DNA of 64,000 nucleotides from Janibacter sp. CX7. Its GTDB lineage: Bacteria; Actinomycetota; Actinomycetes; Actinomycetales; Dermatophilaceae. Below the pieces are notes generated by a model that saw only the letters and a program-made list of their open reading frames with translations, did no database searches and was not told where the DNA came from. The position numbers were made by a program, and so were the translations under genes. The stretch spans positions 62,001 to 126,000 of the forward strand of contig NZ_CP101464.1 of NCBI RefSeq assembly GCF_024362365.1, written 5' to 3'. Of this stretch, positions 6,692 to 15,402 are shown piece by piece (position 1 is the stretch's first letter; each line of letters starts with the position of its first letter).

Positions 6692-9064
6692 ATGGTCAGC
6701 GGCTCGCACCTTCGTCGTCGGGGTGCGCTCACCCTCCTGCTGGCCGTGCTCGTCCTCGTCGGGCTCGCCGCGGGGCCGGTGGGGGCTGACTCCCTTCGTC
6801 AAGAGAGCGAGCGAGACGTGAGCGGGGTGGAGGCCGGGGCGCGCGATGTCATCGTCATCGGGGCGCCCGGCCTGTCGTGGAAGGACGTGACCGAGGAGCA
6901 GGCGCCGGCGATCACGAGCTTCGCCGCGGGGGCGGCCGTCGCCAACCTCAACGTCCGCTCGACGTACTTCACCTCCTGCCCGACCGACGGCTGGCTCGGC
7001 CTGTCCGCGGGCACCCGGGCGGCCGAGCCCCGCGACGTCACCCGCGGCGAGCTGCGGTCCGACCCCCGGGCGCTGCCGCACTGCTCGCCGCTGCCGACCC
7101 TGCCCGACCCCGGCCCGGAGCTGATGGCCGTGGAGATGGACCACGGCTACTGGCAGGACCTGGCGAAGGGGGTGGCCGCGCAGGGCTTCGACGCACGGAT
7201 CGGCACCCTCGCCTCGACCGTCCACGAGGCCGGTGGGTGCATCGACGGCAGCGGTGCCGGTGCCGTCCTCGCGATGGCCGACCGCGACGGCGTCGTGCGG
7301 TCCGGTGATCCGGGGGTCAACGAGACCTGCGCGATCACCCTCGTCGGGGCGCCGGCCATCACCGTGCCCTCCTCCCGCTCCCTGAGGAGCGACGAAGGAG
7401 CCTCGAAGGGAAGCTCGCAGGACACAGTGCGCACCCGTCAGGTCGAGGCCGTCGACGACGTCGTCGCCGACGTCGTCGCCGGGGCGCACTCCGACACGGT
7501 CGTCGTCCTCGCCGGCCTGTCCGACGACGGCGGGCAGCCGGGGCTGCGGGTGCTCGCGATGGGCGGCGCCGGCATCCCCTCCGGCTGGCTGCACTCCGAC
7601 TCGACGACCCGCGACGAGATGGGGCAGGTCGCCGACGTCACCCACACGGCGCTCGCGACGGCCGGCTTCACCCCGCCCCCGGGGCTCGCCGGGCGGCAGC
7701 TCGTGCCGGTCGACGACGGCGCCCCCTTCGCCGACCGGCTCGCGACGCTCGTCGACGACGACGCCCAGCTGCAGGAGGCCGACCGGGTCATCCCGCCCTT
7801 CTTCCGCGGTTTCGGTTTCGGTCTCGTCGGCCTGCTCGCGCTCCCCCTCGTCCTGCTGCGCGTCGGGCCCCGCCGCTGGCGACCGGTCGTGCCCCGTGCC
7901 GCCGGTCTCGTCGGGCTCGCCGCGATGGCCGTGCCGGCCTCCACCTATCTGCTGACGACGACCCGCTGGTTCGACTCCGACCACCCGATGGGCGCCTTCG
8001 TGCTGCGCCTGGCGGTCATCGACCTGGCGCTCCTCGCGCTCACCCTCGCCGCCGTCCTCGCGGTGCTCCGCCGGGCCCGGCCCCGATGGCTCGCCGAGGG
8101 TCCGGCCGTCGCGCTCGTCGGGGTCGCCGTGCTCTCCGCCGTCACGTGGCTGCTGCTCGCCGGCGACCTGCTCGTCGGCCGCGGACGGATGACGATGCTC
8201 TCCGTCCTCGGTCTGCTGCCGCTGGACGGCGGCCGCTTCCACGGCTTCGGCAACGTCCCCTTCGCGATCTTCGTCGCCGCGGCCTTCCTCCTCATGGCCG
8301 CGCTGGTCGCCCCAACTCTGCACGACCCCAGGGTTATGCAGAGTTCGTCCGACCGAACCTTGCAAGACCCTAGGGTCCTGCAGAGTTCGGGGCGGGCACC
8401 TGCTGCCGAGGCGGCCCCCTTCGGCACGAAGGGGGCCCGCCGCACCGCCGCGCTCGTCGTCGCCGTCGTGGGCGGGGCGACCTTCGTCGTCGACGCCTGG
8501 CTCGGGGCCGACGGCGGCGGGGCGCTCGCGCTCATCCCGTCGGTCGGATACCTCGTGCTCGCGGTCGCGGGCGTGCGGCTCACCTGGACGCGGGTCGTCG
8601 GGATCGGTGTGGTGACGGGCGTCGGCTTCCTCGCGATGGCCGGTGCGGACTGGCTGCGGCCCGAGGAGCAGCGCACCCATCTCGGCCGCTTCTTCCAGAG
8701 CCTGCTCGACGGCGACGCGTGGGGGATCCTCGTGCGCAAGCTCGAGACCAATGTCGACCTGCTGCTCGGCCCGGAGCGCACGGCACTGCTCGTGCCGGTC
8801 GTGCTCGTCGTCGTCATCTGGGTGCTCGCGCGCCCGAGCAGCGCTGCGGGACAACGGGTCCAGCCACTGATGGCCACCTACCCCGGGCTGCGCGTCGGCC
8901 TCATCGGGCTCGTCGTCGCGCTCACGGTCGGCTTCCTGCTCAACGACTCGGGCACGGCGATCCCGGCCGCCGCGGCGCTCGTCCTCGCGCCGGCGCTGCT
9001 CGTCCTGTGGGCCGGAGTCGGCCGAGCGCGGGATGAGCGGGTGGAGGGGTCAGCGACTGGCTGA
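6692..9064 (+). CDS. Large membrane protein with phosphatase-like ectodomain
   Basis: The 790-residue protein has a signal peptide (about residues 10-32), an extracytoplasmic domain to about residue 365 starting with DVIVIGAPGLSWKDV, which resembles the alkaline-phosphatase/sulfatase fold, and then about ten transmembrane segments. I do not recognise an established family. The start at ATG 6692 is supported by the signal sequence. Three repeats are translated in frame: a degenerate CCCTGAGGAG element at 7376-7410 (SRSLRSDEGASKG) and two 32-bp palindromes at 8314 and 8356 (TLHDPRVMQS, TLQDPRVLQS; residues 542-551 and 556-565) in a loop between helices. A role in envelope biogenesis is possible but not shown. 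Confidence 0.75.
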   Translation: MVSGSHLRRRGALTLLLAVLVLVGLAAGPVGADSLRQESERDVSGVEAGARDVIVIGAPGLSWKDVTEEQAPAITSFAAGAAVANLNVRSTYFTSCPTDGWLGLSAGTRAAEPRDVTRGELRSDPRALPHCSPLPTLPDPGPELMAVEMDHGYWQDLAKGVAAQGFDARIGTLASTVHEAGGCIDGSGAGAVLAMADRDGVVRSGDPGVNETCAITLVGAPAITVPSSRSLRSDEGASKGSSQDTVRTRQVEAVDDVVADVVAGAHSDTVVVLAGLSDDGGQPGLRVLAMGGAGIPSGWLHSDSTTRDEMGQVADVTHTALATAGFTPPPGLAGRQLVPVDDGAPFADRLATLVDDDAQLQEADRVIPPFFRGFGFGLVGLLALPLVLLRVGPRRWRPVVPRAAGLVGLAAMAVPASTYLLTTTRWFDSDHPMGAFVLRLAVIDLALLALTLAAVLAVLRRARPRWLAEGPAVALVGVAVLSAVTWLLLAGDLLVGRGRMTMLSVLGLLPLDGGRFHGFGNVPFAIFVAAAFLLMAALVAPTLHDPRVMQSSSDRTLQDPRVLQSSGRAPAAEAAPFGTKGARRTAALVVAVVGGATFVVDAWLGADGGGALALIPSVGYLVLAVAGVRLTWTRVVGIGVVTGVGFLAMAGADWLRPEEQRTHLGRFFQSLLDGDAWGILVRKLETNVDLLLGPERTALLVPVVLVVVIWVLARPSSAAGQRVQPLMATYPGLRVGLIGLVVALTVGFLLNDSGTAIPAAAALVLAPALLVLWAGVGRARDERVEGSATG
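7376..7410. repeat. CCCTGAGGAG/CTCGAAGGG element, intragenic
   Basis: CTCCCTGAGGAGCGACGAAG followed by GAGCCTCGAAGGGA forms an imperfect inverted repeat of the family also seen at 27115, 35416, 36705, 46365, 46544 and 58219. Here it is read through in frame in the ectodomain of the membrane protein. Confidence 0.7.
8314..8387. repeat. Two 32-bp palindromes, copies 2 and 3, intragenic tandem
   Basis: Copy 2 (8314-8345) and copy 3 (8356-8387) are diverged members of the AACTCTGCAAAACCCT palindrome family, separated by 10 bp. Both are translated in the frame that reads TLxDPRVxQS, so the host protein carries a near-duplicate peptide in one inter-helix loop. Confidence 0.92.
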
Positions 9065-9084
9065 CCGACTGCGCACTGCAGGCG

Positions 9085-10038
9085 TCAGGGAGCCCGCAGC
9101 TGGCGGGGGTAGCAGGCGTTGTCGAGGTCGTCCCCGCTCAGCCATGAGAACTCGACCTCGCACCACGCCTCGGCGTCCTCGCGGGTCGTCAGCCAGCCGG
9201 GATCGACGATGGTCATCCAGATCTTGTCGTCATCGGCGCCCACGGTGCTGCCGAGGTCCTCGGCCTTGAGCAGGTAGACGTCGGTCCAGGCGTAGGTCGA
9301 CTCGATCTCCTCGTGCAGCTCGAGGATGTCCGGGAGGCGGAAGACGTGTGACCCGCTGCTCGTGAGCTGGCGGTCGTCACGGGTGCCGTCCTGCTTGGCC
9401 GAGAGACTCACCGCCCAGTCGCCATCGGTGACGAGCCGGCCGAGGGACTCGTCGCGCTTGTCGCTCAGCTGTTCGGCAACGCTCGGTGGGGCCGCTGTGG
9501 TCGTCACCGTGGTCGTCGGCGGTGGCGTCGCGGTGCTCGTCACCGTCGTCGTGGGCGGGGGCGTGGCCGTGACGGTTGTCGGGGGCGTCGTGGTCGAGGT
9601 CGGAGGGGGCGCAGCAGCGGGCTCACCGTCAGAGCCGAAGAACCACAGCGCAGCGCCACCTGCACCGAGGAGCAGGACGCCAGCAGCGACGGCAGCGACG
9701 ATGGCGGCCCAGTGCGGACCGCCGTGCGAGCCCGGAGGCGGGGCCATCGAGGCTCCCGCCGCCGCACCGGACATGGGCGCACCTGCCACGGGCGCGACCG
9801 GGAGCGGCCCGGGGCCCGCATGCTGGGTCGGCTGCTGCACGATCCAGTCGTCCCACGAGGTCTCGGGCGACGGCTGTGGCCACGCCGGACCGGAGTCGAG
9901 TGCTGCCTGGGTGCGGGTCGGCTCGTCGTCCTGCCAGAAGCGTTCGGCGTCGTCCGAGCCACCCTGGGTCGCCAAGCGTGCCCCGCACTCGGGGCAGAAG
10001 GCCCCCGTGCTCGTCGTCCCGCACGAAGTGCACTCCAT
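9085..10038 (-). CDS. Zinc-ribbon membrane protein with Thr/Pro linker
   Basis: The 317-residue protein begins with a CxxC-x8-CxxC zinc ribbon (Cys3, Cys6, Cys15, Cys18), continues with a Pro/Ala-rich cytoplasmic linker, one transmembrane helix (about residues 108-132), then an extracellular stretch of repeated PPPTTTVTSTATPP-type motifs and a C-terminal domain of about 120 residues with two Cys (EAWCEVEF, NACYPRQ) that could pair. No family is recognised for the outer domain. The layout is that of a membrane sensor or anchored wall protein. The Thr/Pro stretch is a likely O-mannosylation target, and mannosyltransferase genes lie upstream. Confidence 0.75.
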   Translation of the reverse strand: MECTSCGTTSTGAFCPECGARLATQGGSDDAERFWQDDEPTRTQAALDSGPAWPQPSPETSWDDWIVQQPTQHAGPGPLPVAPVAGAPMSGAAAGASMAPPPGSHGGPHWAAIVAAVAAGVLLLGAGGAALWFFGSDGEPAAAPPPTSTTTPPTTVTATPPPTTTVTSTATPPPTTTVTTTAAPPSVAEQLSDKRDESLGRLVTDGDWAVSLSAKQDGTRDDRQLTSSGSHVFRLPDILELHEEIESTYAWTDVYLLKAEDLGSTVGADDDKIWMTIVDPGWLTTREDAEAWCEVEFSWLSGDDLDNACYPRQLRAP

Positions 10039-10072
10039 GTCGTCCCCCTGGGTTGCGCGCGATCACTGGATC

Positions 10073-11551
10073 CTAGATCCGCTGACCCCCTTCTGACCAT
10101 CCCCTGACCGGGTGCTGACCCGCCCGGCGCCACAGCCCCCAGATCGCGACCCAGACCGCCAGCGTCGCCAGTGGCGAGGCGACGAAGCGGAAGCCCAGCG
10201 TCACCATCTCGACGTCGTCGGGCAGCCGCACCCGGCCGGGGACGTAGGCGAGGGCGAGGACGAGCGAGCGACCCACGAGCAGCAGCAGGAGCGGAGCCAG
10301 TCGGCGCCACCCCTCGCGCCCGACGAGACCGACGAGCACGGCGGTCGCGAGCCACTGCGGCAGCTCGTACCAGGGCAGGACATAGCCGGCGCCGAGCGAG
10401 TAGGCCGTCGTCAGCACGAAGAGCGCCCGCACCGCGACGACCTCGGTGAGGCCCTCGGTGATCCGCCAGAGCGCGACGGCGAGCAGCACGCACCCGAAGG
10501 CAGCGATCCAGGTCGTCATCGTGCGGGCGAGGGGTTCGCTCGTCGCGAGGTCGAGCAGCGTGTAGAGCGCCCGCCACGGCATGGCATAGGAGATGCCCCC
10601 GCCCGCCTCGGCGATCCGCCCGAGCGCGTGCATCCCGACGAGGGCGTGGGCCGGGACGAGCACGAGCAGGGTCCCGACGACGAGCCGCGCCACTCCCGCC
10701 CGCGGCGCTCCCCGCCCCCCACGCCGCGAGAGCAGGCCCCACAGCAGAGCGAGGCCGACGACGCCGGCGGTCAGCTTCGTGCTTGCCGCGAGCCCGGTGG
10801 CCAGGCCCGCGAGGAGCGGCCGGCCGGCCAGGCCCAGCCCGAGTGCCGCCGCCATCGCGCAGACCGCGAGCGTGTCGACGTGCGCGCCGAGAACGCCGGC
10901 CCCGAGGACGAGGACATTGGTCGTCCACCACCGGTCGACGGTCGGCCGCGGCGTGCCGAGCCGCACGAGCAGCTCGCGGGTGCCGAGCCAAGCCGCGACG
11001 ACGAGCACCTGCCAGACCCACACGACCTGTCGGGCGAGGTCGCCGCCGACCCACGCCGCGAGCCCCATGAGCCACGTGCCGACCGGGCCGTAGACGCTCG
11101 TCGCCTCGCGCCACGGGTCCTGGACGAGGCGCACGACCGGGTCGGCCCCGCCCAGCCAGTCCGCCGGCACGACGGACCACGGGTCGCCGCCCTCGACGAG
11201 GATCCGCCCGTAGGCGGCGTAGTTCGTGTGGTCGGCGGTGCCGAAGGGCGCGGTCAGCAGCACGAGCACCGCGAGCAGCCCGACGTGCCACCACCGCAGG
11301 CGAAGGGGGCTCGGCCGCCGCACGTGCCGCCACAGCGAGGCCGCGCCGAGGAGGTAGCCGGTGGCCTGCAGCGCGCCGACGGTCCAGCCGCCGAGCCGCC
11401 ACGGGAGCGAAGGGGGTGCCCAGCCCCGGTCCCCGAGCGGCGGGAGGGCGAGCGAGGTGCCGCTCGCACCGACGAGGAGCAGCAGCCCGATGCCGGCGAC
11501 GAGCAGCCCGACCCCGAGCTGGTCGACCTCCCCTTCGTCCTCGTGACTCAC
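10073..11551 (-). CDS. GT-C family membrane mannosyltransferase (MptA/MptB-like)
   Basis: The 492-residue protein has about 12 hydrophobic segments. The loop after the third helix contains GTADHTNYAAYGRIL followed by EGGDPW, which resembles the Asp-containing GT-C loop of polyprenol-phosphate-mannose alpha-1,6-mannosyltransferases. The GTG start at 11551 overlaps the stop of the upstream GT2 gene (GTGA). Together the pair could supply a polyprenol-linked sugar (GT2) and use it outside the membrane (GT-C). The exact acceptor cannot be inferred. Confidence 0.75.
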   Translation of the reverse strand: MSHEDEGEVDQLGVGLLVAGIGLLLLVGASGTSLALPPLGDRGWAPPSLPWRLGGWTVGALQATGYLLGAASLWRHVRRPSPLRLRWWHVGLLAVLVLLTAPFGTADHTNYAAYGRILVEGGDPWSVVPADWLGGADPVVRLVQDPWREATSVYGPVGTWLMGLAAWVGGDLARQVVWVWQVLVVAAWLGTRELLVRLGTPRPTVDRWWTTNVLVLGAGVLGAHVDTLAVCAMAAALGLGLAGRPLLAGLATGLAASTKLTAGVVGLALLWGLLSRRGGRGAPRAGVARLVVGTLLVLVPAHALVGMHALGRIAEAGGGISYAMPWRALYTLLDLATSEPLARTMTTWIAAFGCVLLAVALWRITEGLTEVVAVRALFVLTTAYSLGAGYVLPWYELPQWLATAVLVGLVGREGWRRLAPLLLLLVGRSLVLALAYVPGRVRLPDDVEMVTLGFRFVASPLATLAVWVAIWGLWRRAGQHPVRGWSEGGQRI

Positions 11552-12249
11552 GACAGGAAGCGTCGGGCCAGCAGCGCCGTCGACACGTCGCGCAGCTGCA
11601 TGGCTCGGTGCACGCGGCCCTTGATGTCGTTGCCCGTGCGGCGGTGGGTCAGCTCGACGGGGACCTCGACGACCCGGCGCCCGGCGCGCAGCACGTCGAC
11701 GAGCATCGCCGCCTCGACGCCCCAGCCGCTCGCGAGCGGAGTCGCGTCGGCGAAGGTCTCGCGGGTCAGGGCTCGCATGCCGTTGAGCGGCTGCTCGACG
11801 ACCCGCCCGGTCATCGCCTCGATCTGGGCGCGAGCGAGCCGGACGACCCGGCCCGAGCCGAGCGACGAGGCGCTGCGGGGGATGTTGGCCACCGTGAGGT
11901 CCGCCGACCCGATGAGCACGGGCAGCAGGAGCGGCTCGAGGTTGGCCGCCGACCCCGCCAGGTCGGCGTCGGCGAAGAGCAGCACGTGCTCCGGTCCACC
12001 GGTGCGCTGCTCGTGCTCGACGAGCCGGGCCACCCCGGTCTCGAGGGCGGCCGCCTTGCCGCGGTTGGCGGGGTGGCGGGCGACGACGGCACCCGCGTCG
12101 GCCGCCACGGCGGCGGTCGCATCGGTGGAGCCGTCGTCGACGACGACCACGACGTCGACGTCGGCGAGGGAGAGCAGCGCGGTGACCGTCGCGGCGACCC
12201 GCTCGGCCTCGTCCTTGGCCGGGACGATCGCGGCCACCCTCGCCGACAT
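11548..12249 (-). CDS. Glycosyltransferase family 2
   Basis: The 233-residue protein shows the GT-A fold of family 2: VAAIVPAKDEAERV at the N-terminus, VVDDGSTDAT for nucleotide binding, the DADLAG DXD-type metal site and the NGMRALTRETF segment. No C-terminal transmembrane helices are present, so it is cytosolic or peripheral. It could be a polyprenyl-phosphate sugar synthase feeding the adjacent GT-C enzyme, with which it overlaps by 4 nt. It starts 2 nt after the stop of the DUF5926 gene. Confidence 0.85.
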   Translation of the reverse strand: MSARVAAIVPAKDEAERVAATVTALLSLADVDVVVVVDDGSTDATAAVAADAGAVVARHPANRGKAAALETGVARLVEHEQRTGGPEHVLLFADADLAGSAANLEPLLLPVLIGSADLTVANIPRSASSLGSGRVVRLARAQIEAMTGRVVEQPLNGMRALTRETFADATPLASGWGVEAAMLVDVLRAGRRVVEVPVELTHRRTGNDIKGRVHRAMQLRDVSTALLARRFLS

Positions 12250-12251
12250 GG

Positions 12252-13133
12252 TCAGCGCAGGGTCACCTGCCGCGAGAGCAGACCGGATCGGGCCCGGCGC
12301 TCCTCGGCAGTCAGCTCGTCGGTGGAGGCGGCGGCCGCCGCGTAGCGGCCGGCGAAGTCGGCGACCGCACTCTCGTGCTCCGACGGGTCGGAGTCGGGCG
12401 CGACCTCCCAGACGGGGACGATGAGGCCACCGGCGCGGAAGGCGCCGAGGAGGCGACGCTCCTCGTCGAGGTGAGCCTCCCCCTTCGCCTGGAGCCGGGC
12501 CATCGCGGTCGTCGCGGACTCCTCGTCGTCGGCGAGGACGTGCCGGATGTAGGTGCGTTCGCCGATGCGGCACCAGTAGGTGCTCGGGGTGCCGGCGATC
12601 GCGACGGTCGGGACGACGGACTCGTTGGCGCGCTCGAGGGAGGCGGCGGCCTCGCCGCTCACCTCCTGGCCCTCGACCCAGAAGTCGAAGCCCTCGTGCA
12701 CCGTGATGTCGAAGGGGGCGGACAGGTCGAGCAGGTCCTGCAGCCGCGGGGTCTCGGCGGTCGTGCGGGGCAGCTGCGAGATCGGGGCGCCCGGCTCGGC
12801 GGCGAGGGCGGTGAGCAGCGCCTGCGCGAGGTCGCGGCTCGGGTCGCCGCTGCTCGACCCGGACTGGCTGGCGATGAGGACGCTGCCGTCCTGGCGGCGC
12901 AGTGCGGGCCATGCCATCGGCAGCACGCTCGCGAGGGTCACCGTCTCCGGGGAGCCCTCGGGCACCGCGTCAGCCTTGAGCGTCAGGGTCGCCGTGGCCG
13001 CCGGGAGGATCTCGTAGGCGGCCACCCAGTCGGGCTCGCCCGGCAGCCCCTCGAAGGGGCGTGCGACGTATGGCGCGGGGGCGACCTTGGTCTTGCCCTG
13101 CGCGTCCTTCTTGCGACGTGAAGCCTTACCCAT
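12252..13133 (-). CDS. DUF5926 family protein
   Basis: The 293-residue protein begins with a basic tail (MGKASRRKKDAQGKTK), which recalls SEC-C/preprotein-associated proteins, and continues with a conserved actinobacterial domain (PFEGLPGEPDWVA near residue 27, then HEGFDFW and CRIGERTYIRHV). The function is unknown. It is the first gene of the minus-strand cluster 13133-9085 and faces the RsbW-like gene divergently over 100 bp. Confidence 0.85.
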   Translation of the reverse strand: MGKASRRKKDAQGKTKVAPAPYVARPFEGLPGEPDWVAAYEILPAATATLTLKADAVPEGSPETVTLASVLPMAWPALRRQDGSVLIASQSGSSSGDPSRDLAQALLTALAAEPGAPISQLPRTTAETPRLQDLLDLSAPFDITVHEGFDFWVEGQEVSGEAAASLERANESVVPTVAIAGTPSTYWCRIGERTYIRHVLADDEESATTAMARLQAKGEAHLDEERRLLGAFRAGGLIVPVWEVAPDSDPSEHESAVADFAGRYAAAAASTDELTAEERRARSGLLSRQVTLR

Positions 13134-13233
13134 GGCGGTCAGCGTAGGCGGTGACGGGCCCGGGAGTTGGGTCGCACCGCCGGGGCAGGGACAATGTCGG
13201 GGCCAGCGACCGCGATGAAGGGATCGTCAGACC
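13134..13233. promoter_or_regulatory. Divergent promoter region
   Basis: One hundred bases between divergent starts. AACGATCC-like or other operator symmetry is not evident; the region must carry two promoters, but I could not assign boxes with confidence. Confidence 0.35.
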
Positions 13234-13713
13234 ATGGGCCAGCCACACGACGGCGCCACGAGCGCACCGACGCTCGACTCCTTCGGGGGCGAGATCGGCC
13301 GGGGGCAGGCCCGCACGATCCGGGCCCGCTGGGAGCTGCAGACCGTCACCCGGGTGCGCGAGGCGATCGCGCTCGACCTCGCCGCCCGCGAGGTCAGCGA
13401 GCAGGTCATCGGCGAGGCCGAGCTCGTCGTCACCGAGCTCGTCACCAACTCGCTGCGGCACGCCTCGCCCCTGGGCGACCGCACGGTGCGCATCCACTGG
13501 AAGGCCCGCGGCGACAACGTCGAGGTCGAGGTGAGCGACGGCGGCGCGGAGACCGAGCCGGCGCCGGCGCCTCGCCAGATGTGGGCCACCTCCGGCCGCG
13601 GCCTGCGGATCGTGCGCAGCATCGCCCACGAGTGGGGCGTGCAGCGCGACGACAAGCAGACGACCGTCTGGGCCGCGCTCGGCGGGCCCTCGCGGCGCCG
13701 CGTCGGTCCGTAG
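13234..13713 (+). CDS. RsbW-type anti-sigma factor / HATPase_c domain protein
   Basis: The 159-residue single-domain protein carries the GHKL ATPase boxes of the serine-kinase anti-sigma family: N box ELVVTELVTNSLRHA, G1 box VEVSDGG and G2 box SGRGLRIV. Such proteins bind a sigma factor or phosphorylate an anti-sigma antagonist. No sigma factor or STAS antagonist gene is adjacent, so it is probably one of the orphan regulators common in actinobacteria. It ends 9 nt before a small membrane protein gene. Confidence 0.88.
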   Translation: MGQPHDGATSAPTLDSFGGEIGRGQARTIRARWELQTVTRVREAIALDLAAREVSEQVIGEAELVVTELVTNSLRHASPLGDRTVRIHWKARGDNVEVEVSDGGAETEPAPAPRQMWATSGRGLRIVRSIAHEWGVQRDDKQTTVWAALGGPSRRRVGP

Positions 13714-13722
13714 GGTGGGCGC

Positions 13723-14226
13723 ATGAGCTACGCGATGCCGCCCCAGCAGCCCACGAAGCGCGGGACCCCGTGGGTCCTCGTGACCGGTCTGGTCATCCTC
13801 CTCATCTCCTTCGTGCTGTGCGGCATCGGCGGCTTTGCCGTCTTGGGGCAGAGCCAGGACCTCGCCGACGAGCCGATGCAGACCGGCGCCTTCACCGTCA
13901 CCCTCGAGGAGGGTGAGTCGGTGGCCGTCTGGTCGGAGACGGAGTCCGCCTCGTGCACCGTGACCGGTCCCGCGGGCGCGGTGACCGACTCGGGCTCCGG
14001 CGACCAGACGGTGACAGCCGGCGGCAAGACGCTGCACCGGGTCATGGCGATCGACGCCGACCAGGCCGGCAGCCACACGATCACGTGCACCGCCCCCTTC
14101 GTCGTCGGCGACAACCTGTCCGTCGGCAGCATCGTCCTGGCCTCCATCGGTGGCGCGCTGTGCTGCATCGCGGTCGTCGTCACCGTCGTCGGGCTCGTCC
14201 TCTGGCTGCGTCGCCGCCGCGCCTGA
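13723..14226 (+). CDS. Two-helix membrane protein, paralogue of the 18601 gene
   Basis: The 167-residue protein has one transmembrane helix near residues 17-40, an outside domain with paired Cys (SASCTVTGP, TITCTAP) and a second helix near 130-160 that also contains Cys (LCCIAVV), followed by basic residues. No family is recognised. It shares layout and local motifs (LEEGES, C-T-V-x-GP, H/Y-RVM, I-x-CTA) with the protein at 18601-19125, so the two look like diverged paralogues within 5 kb. Confidence 0.7.
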   Translation: MSYAMPPQQPTKRGTPWVLVTGLVILLISFVLCGIGGFAVLGQSQDLADEPMQTGAFTVTLEEGESVAVWSETESASCTVTGPAGAVTDSGSGDQTVTAGGKTLHRVMAIDADQAGSHTITCTAPFVVGDNLSVGSIVLASIGGALCCIAVVVTVVGLVLWLRRRRA

Positions 14227-14296
14227 CCGACGACGAAGGGGGGACCCCCCGAAATTCGGTGGCGGCCCCGGCCCGCGCGGTGCGACCGTGACGGGG

Positions 14297-15394
14297 ATGG
14301 ACGAGACCACTTCTGCAGCACCGACGCTCGCCGCTCTCGGCTGGGACGAGGCGACCGCCGCGGCCTTCGACGAGGCCGTGACGGGCTCTCCCTTCGACCT
14401 CGTGGCGGGGCGCGTCGGCCGGGTCGACCGCGGCCGGGTCACGGTGCACACGACCGACGGGGCCGTGCCCGCGCTCGTGCGGCTGCCCGCCGGCAGCACG
14501 CTCGAGGAGGCGCCGACCACGGGTGACTGGGTCGGTCTCGAGCGGCGCCCCGACGGTGACGTCGTGCGGCTGGTCCTCCCGCGGCGGACCGCGATCGTGC
14601 GCAAGGTCGCCGGTGAGCGCTCCGACGCCCAGGTCATGGCGGCGAACCTCGACCTCGTGCTCGTGGCGGTGCCCTTCGAGACCCGGGTCAACCTCTCGAC
14701 GATCGAGCGCTATCTCGTCGTCGCGTGGGAGTCCGGCGCCCAGCCCCTCGTCGTGCTCACGAAGTCCGACCTCGCCTACGACCCCGACACGACCCGCGCC
14801 GAGGTCGAGGCGAGCGCTCCCGGGGTCGACGTCCACGTCGTCTCCGCAGAGACCGGCGAGGGCATCGACGTCCTTGCCGCCGCGCTCGCCGGCGGTACGA
14901 CCGCCCTCGTCGGCCAGTCCGGCGCCGGCAAGTCGACGCTCGTCAACACCCTGGCGGGGCAAGAGGTCCAGCTCGTCTCGGGCACCCGGCAGGACGGCAA
15001 GGGGCGGCACACGACGACCGCCCGCGAGCTCGTCGTCCTCGCCGGCGGCGGGGTCCTCGTCGACACCCCCGGCCTGCGCTCGATCGGCCTGCACGACGAC
15101 GGCGACGGGGTGGCGCTGACCTTCCCCGACGTCGAGGAGCTCATCGCGTCGTGCCGCTTCGCCGACTGCGCCCACGAGACCGAGCCCGGCTGCGCGGTGC
15201 AGGCCGCACTGGCCTCCGGCGAGCTCGACGAGCGTCGCTGGCACAGCTGGGGCAAGCTCCAGCGCGAGGCGGCGTGGATCGCGATGCGCACCGACCCCGC
15301 CGCCCGGGCCGCTGCCCGCAAGCGGTGGGCGGCGATCGGGAAGTCGGGCAAGGCGCAGGCAGCGCTCAAGCGGGGGGTCGACCCCTTCGCCTGA
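14297..15394 (+). CDS. rsgA: Ribosome small subunit-dependent GTPase A
   Basis: The 365-residue protein has the circularly permuted GTPase order that defines RsgA: an N-terminal OB-fold (residues 30-110), then G4 TKSD (155-158), G1 GQSGAGKST (206-214), G3 DTPG and a C-terminal zinc knuckle (CRFADC, HETEPGC). It assists late 30S subunit maturation. ATG 14297 was chosen; an in-frame GTG at 14288 would add three residues. The length is close to the E. coli protein (350). Confidence 0.95.
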   Translation: MDETTSAAPTLAALGWDEATAAAFDEAVTGSPFDLVAGRVGRVDRGRVTVHTTDGAVPALVRLPAGSTLEEAPTTGDWVGLERRPDGDVVRLVLPRRTAIVRKVAGERSDAQVMAANLDLVLVAVPFETRVNLSTIERYLVVAWESGAQPLVVLTKSDLAYDPDTTRAEVEASAPGVDVHVVSAETGEGIDVLAAALAGGTTALVGQSGAGKSTLVNTLAGQEVQLVSGTRQDGKGRHTTTARELVVLAGGGVLVDTPGLRSIGLHDDGDGVALTFPDVEELIASCRFADCAHETEPGCAVQAALASGELDERRWHSWGKLQREAAWIAMRTDPAARAAARKRWAAIGKSGKAQAALKRGVDPFA

Positions 15395-15402
15395 GCCGCG
15401 GG

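Noticed and set aside
5366..8854. Very long minus-strand open frame beyond the GT87 gene
   Set aside because: Upstream of 6613 it is antisense to the membrane protein gene; its sequence is Arg/Gly/Asp/His-rich with no hydrophobic pattern, typical of high-GC shadow frames.
10112..12424. 770-codon plus-strand open frame opposite the glycosyltransferases
   Set aside because: Low-complexity Arg/Pro/Glu/Asp composition and full overlap with three well-supported minus-strand genes.
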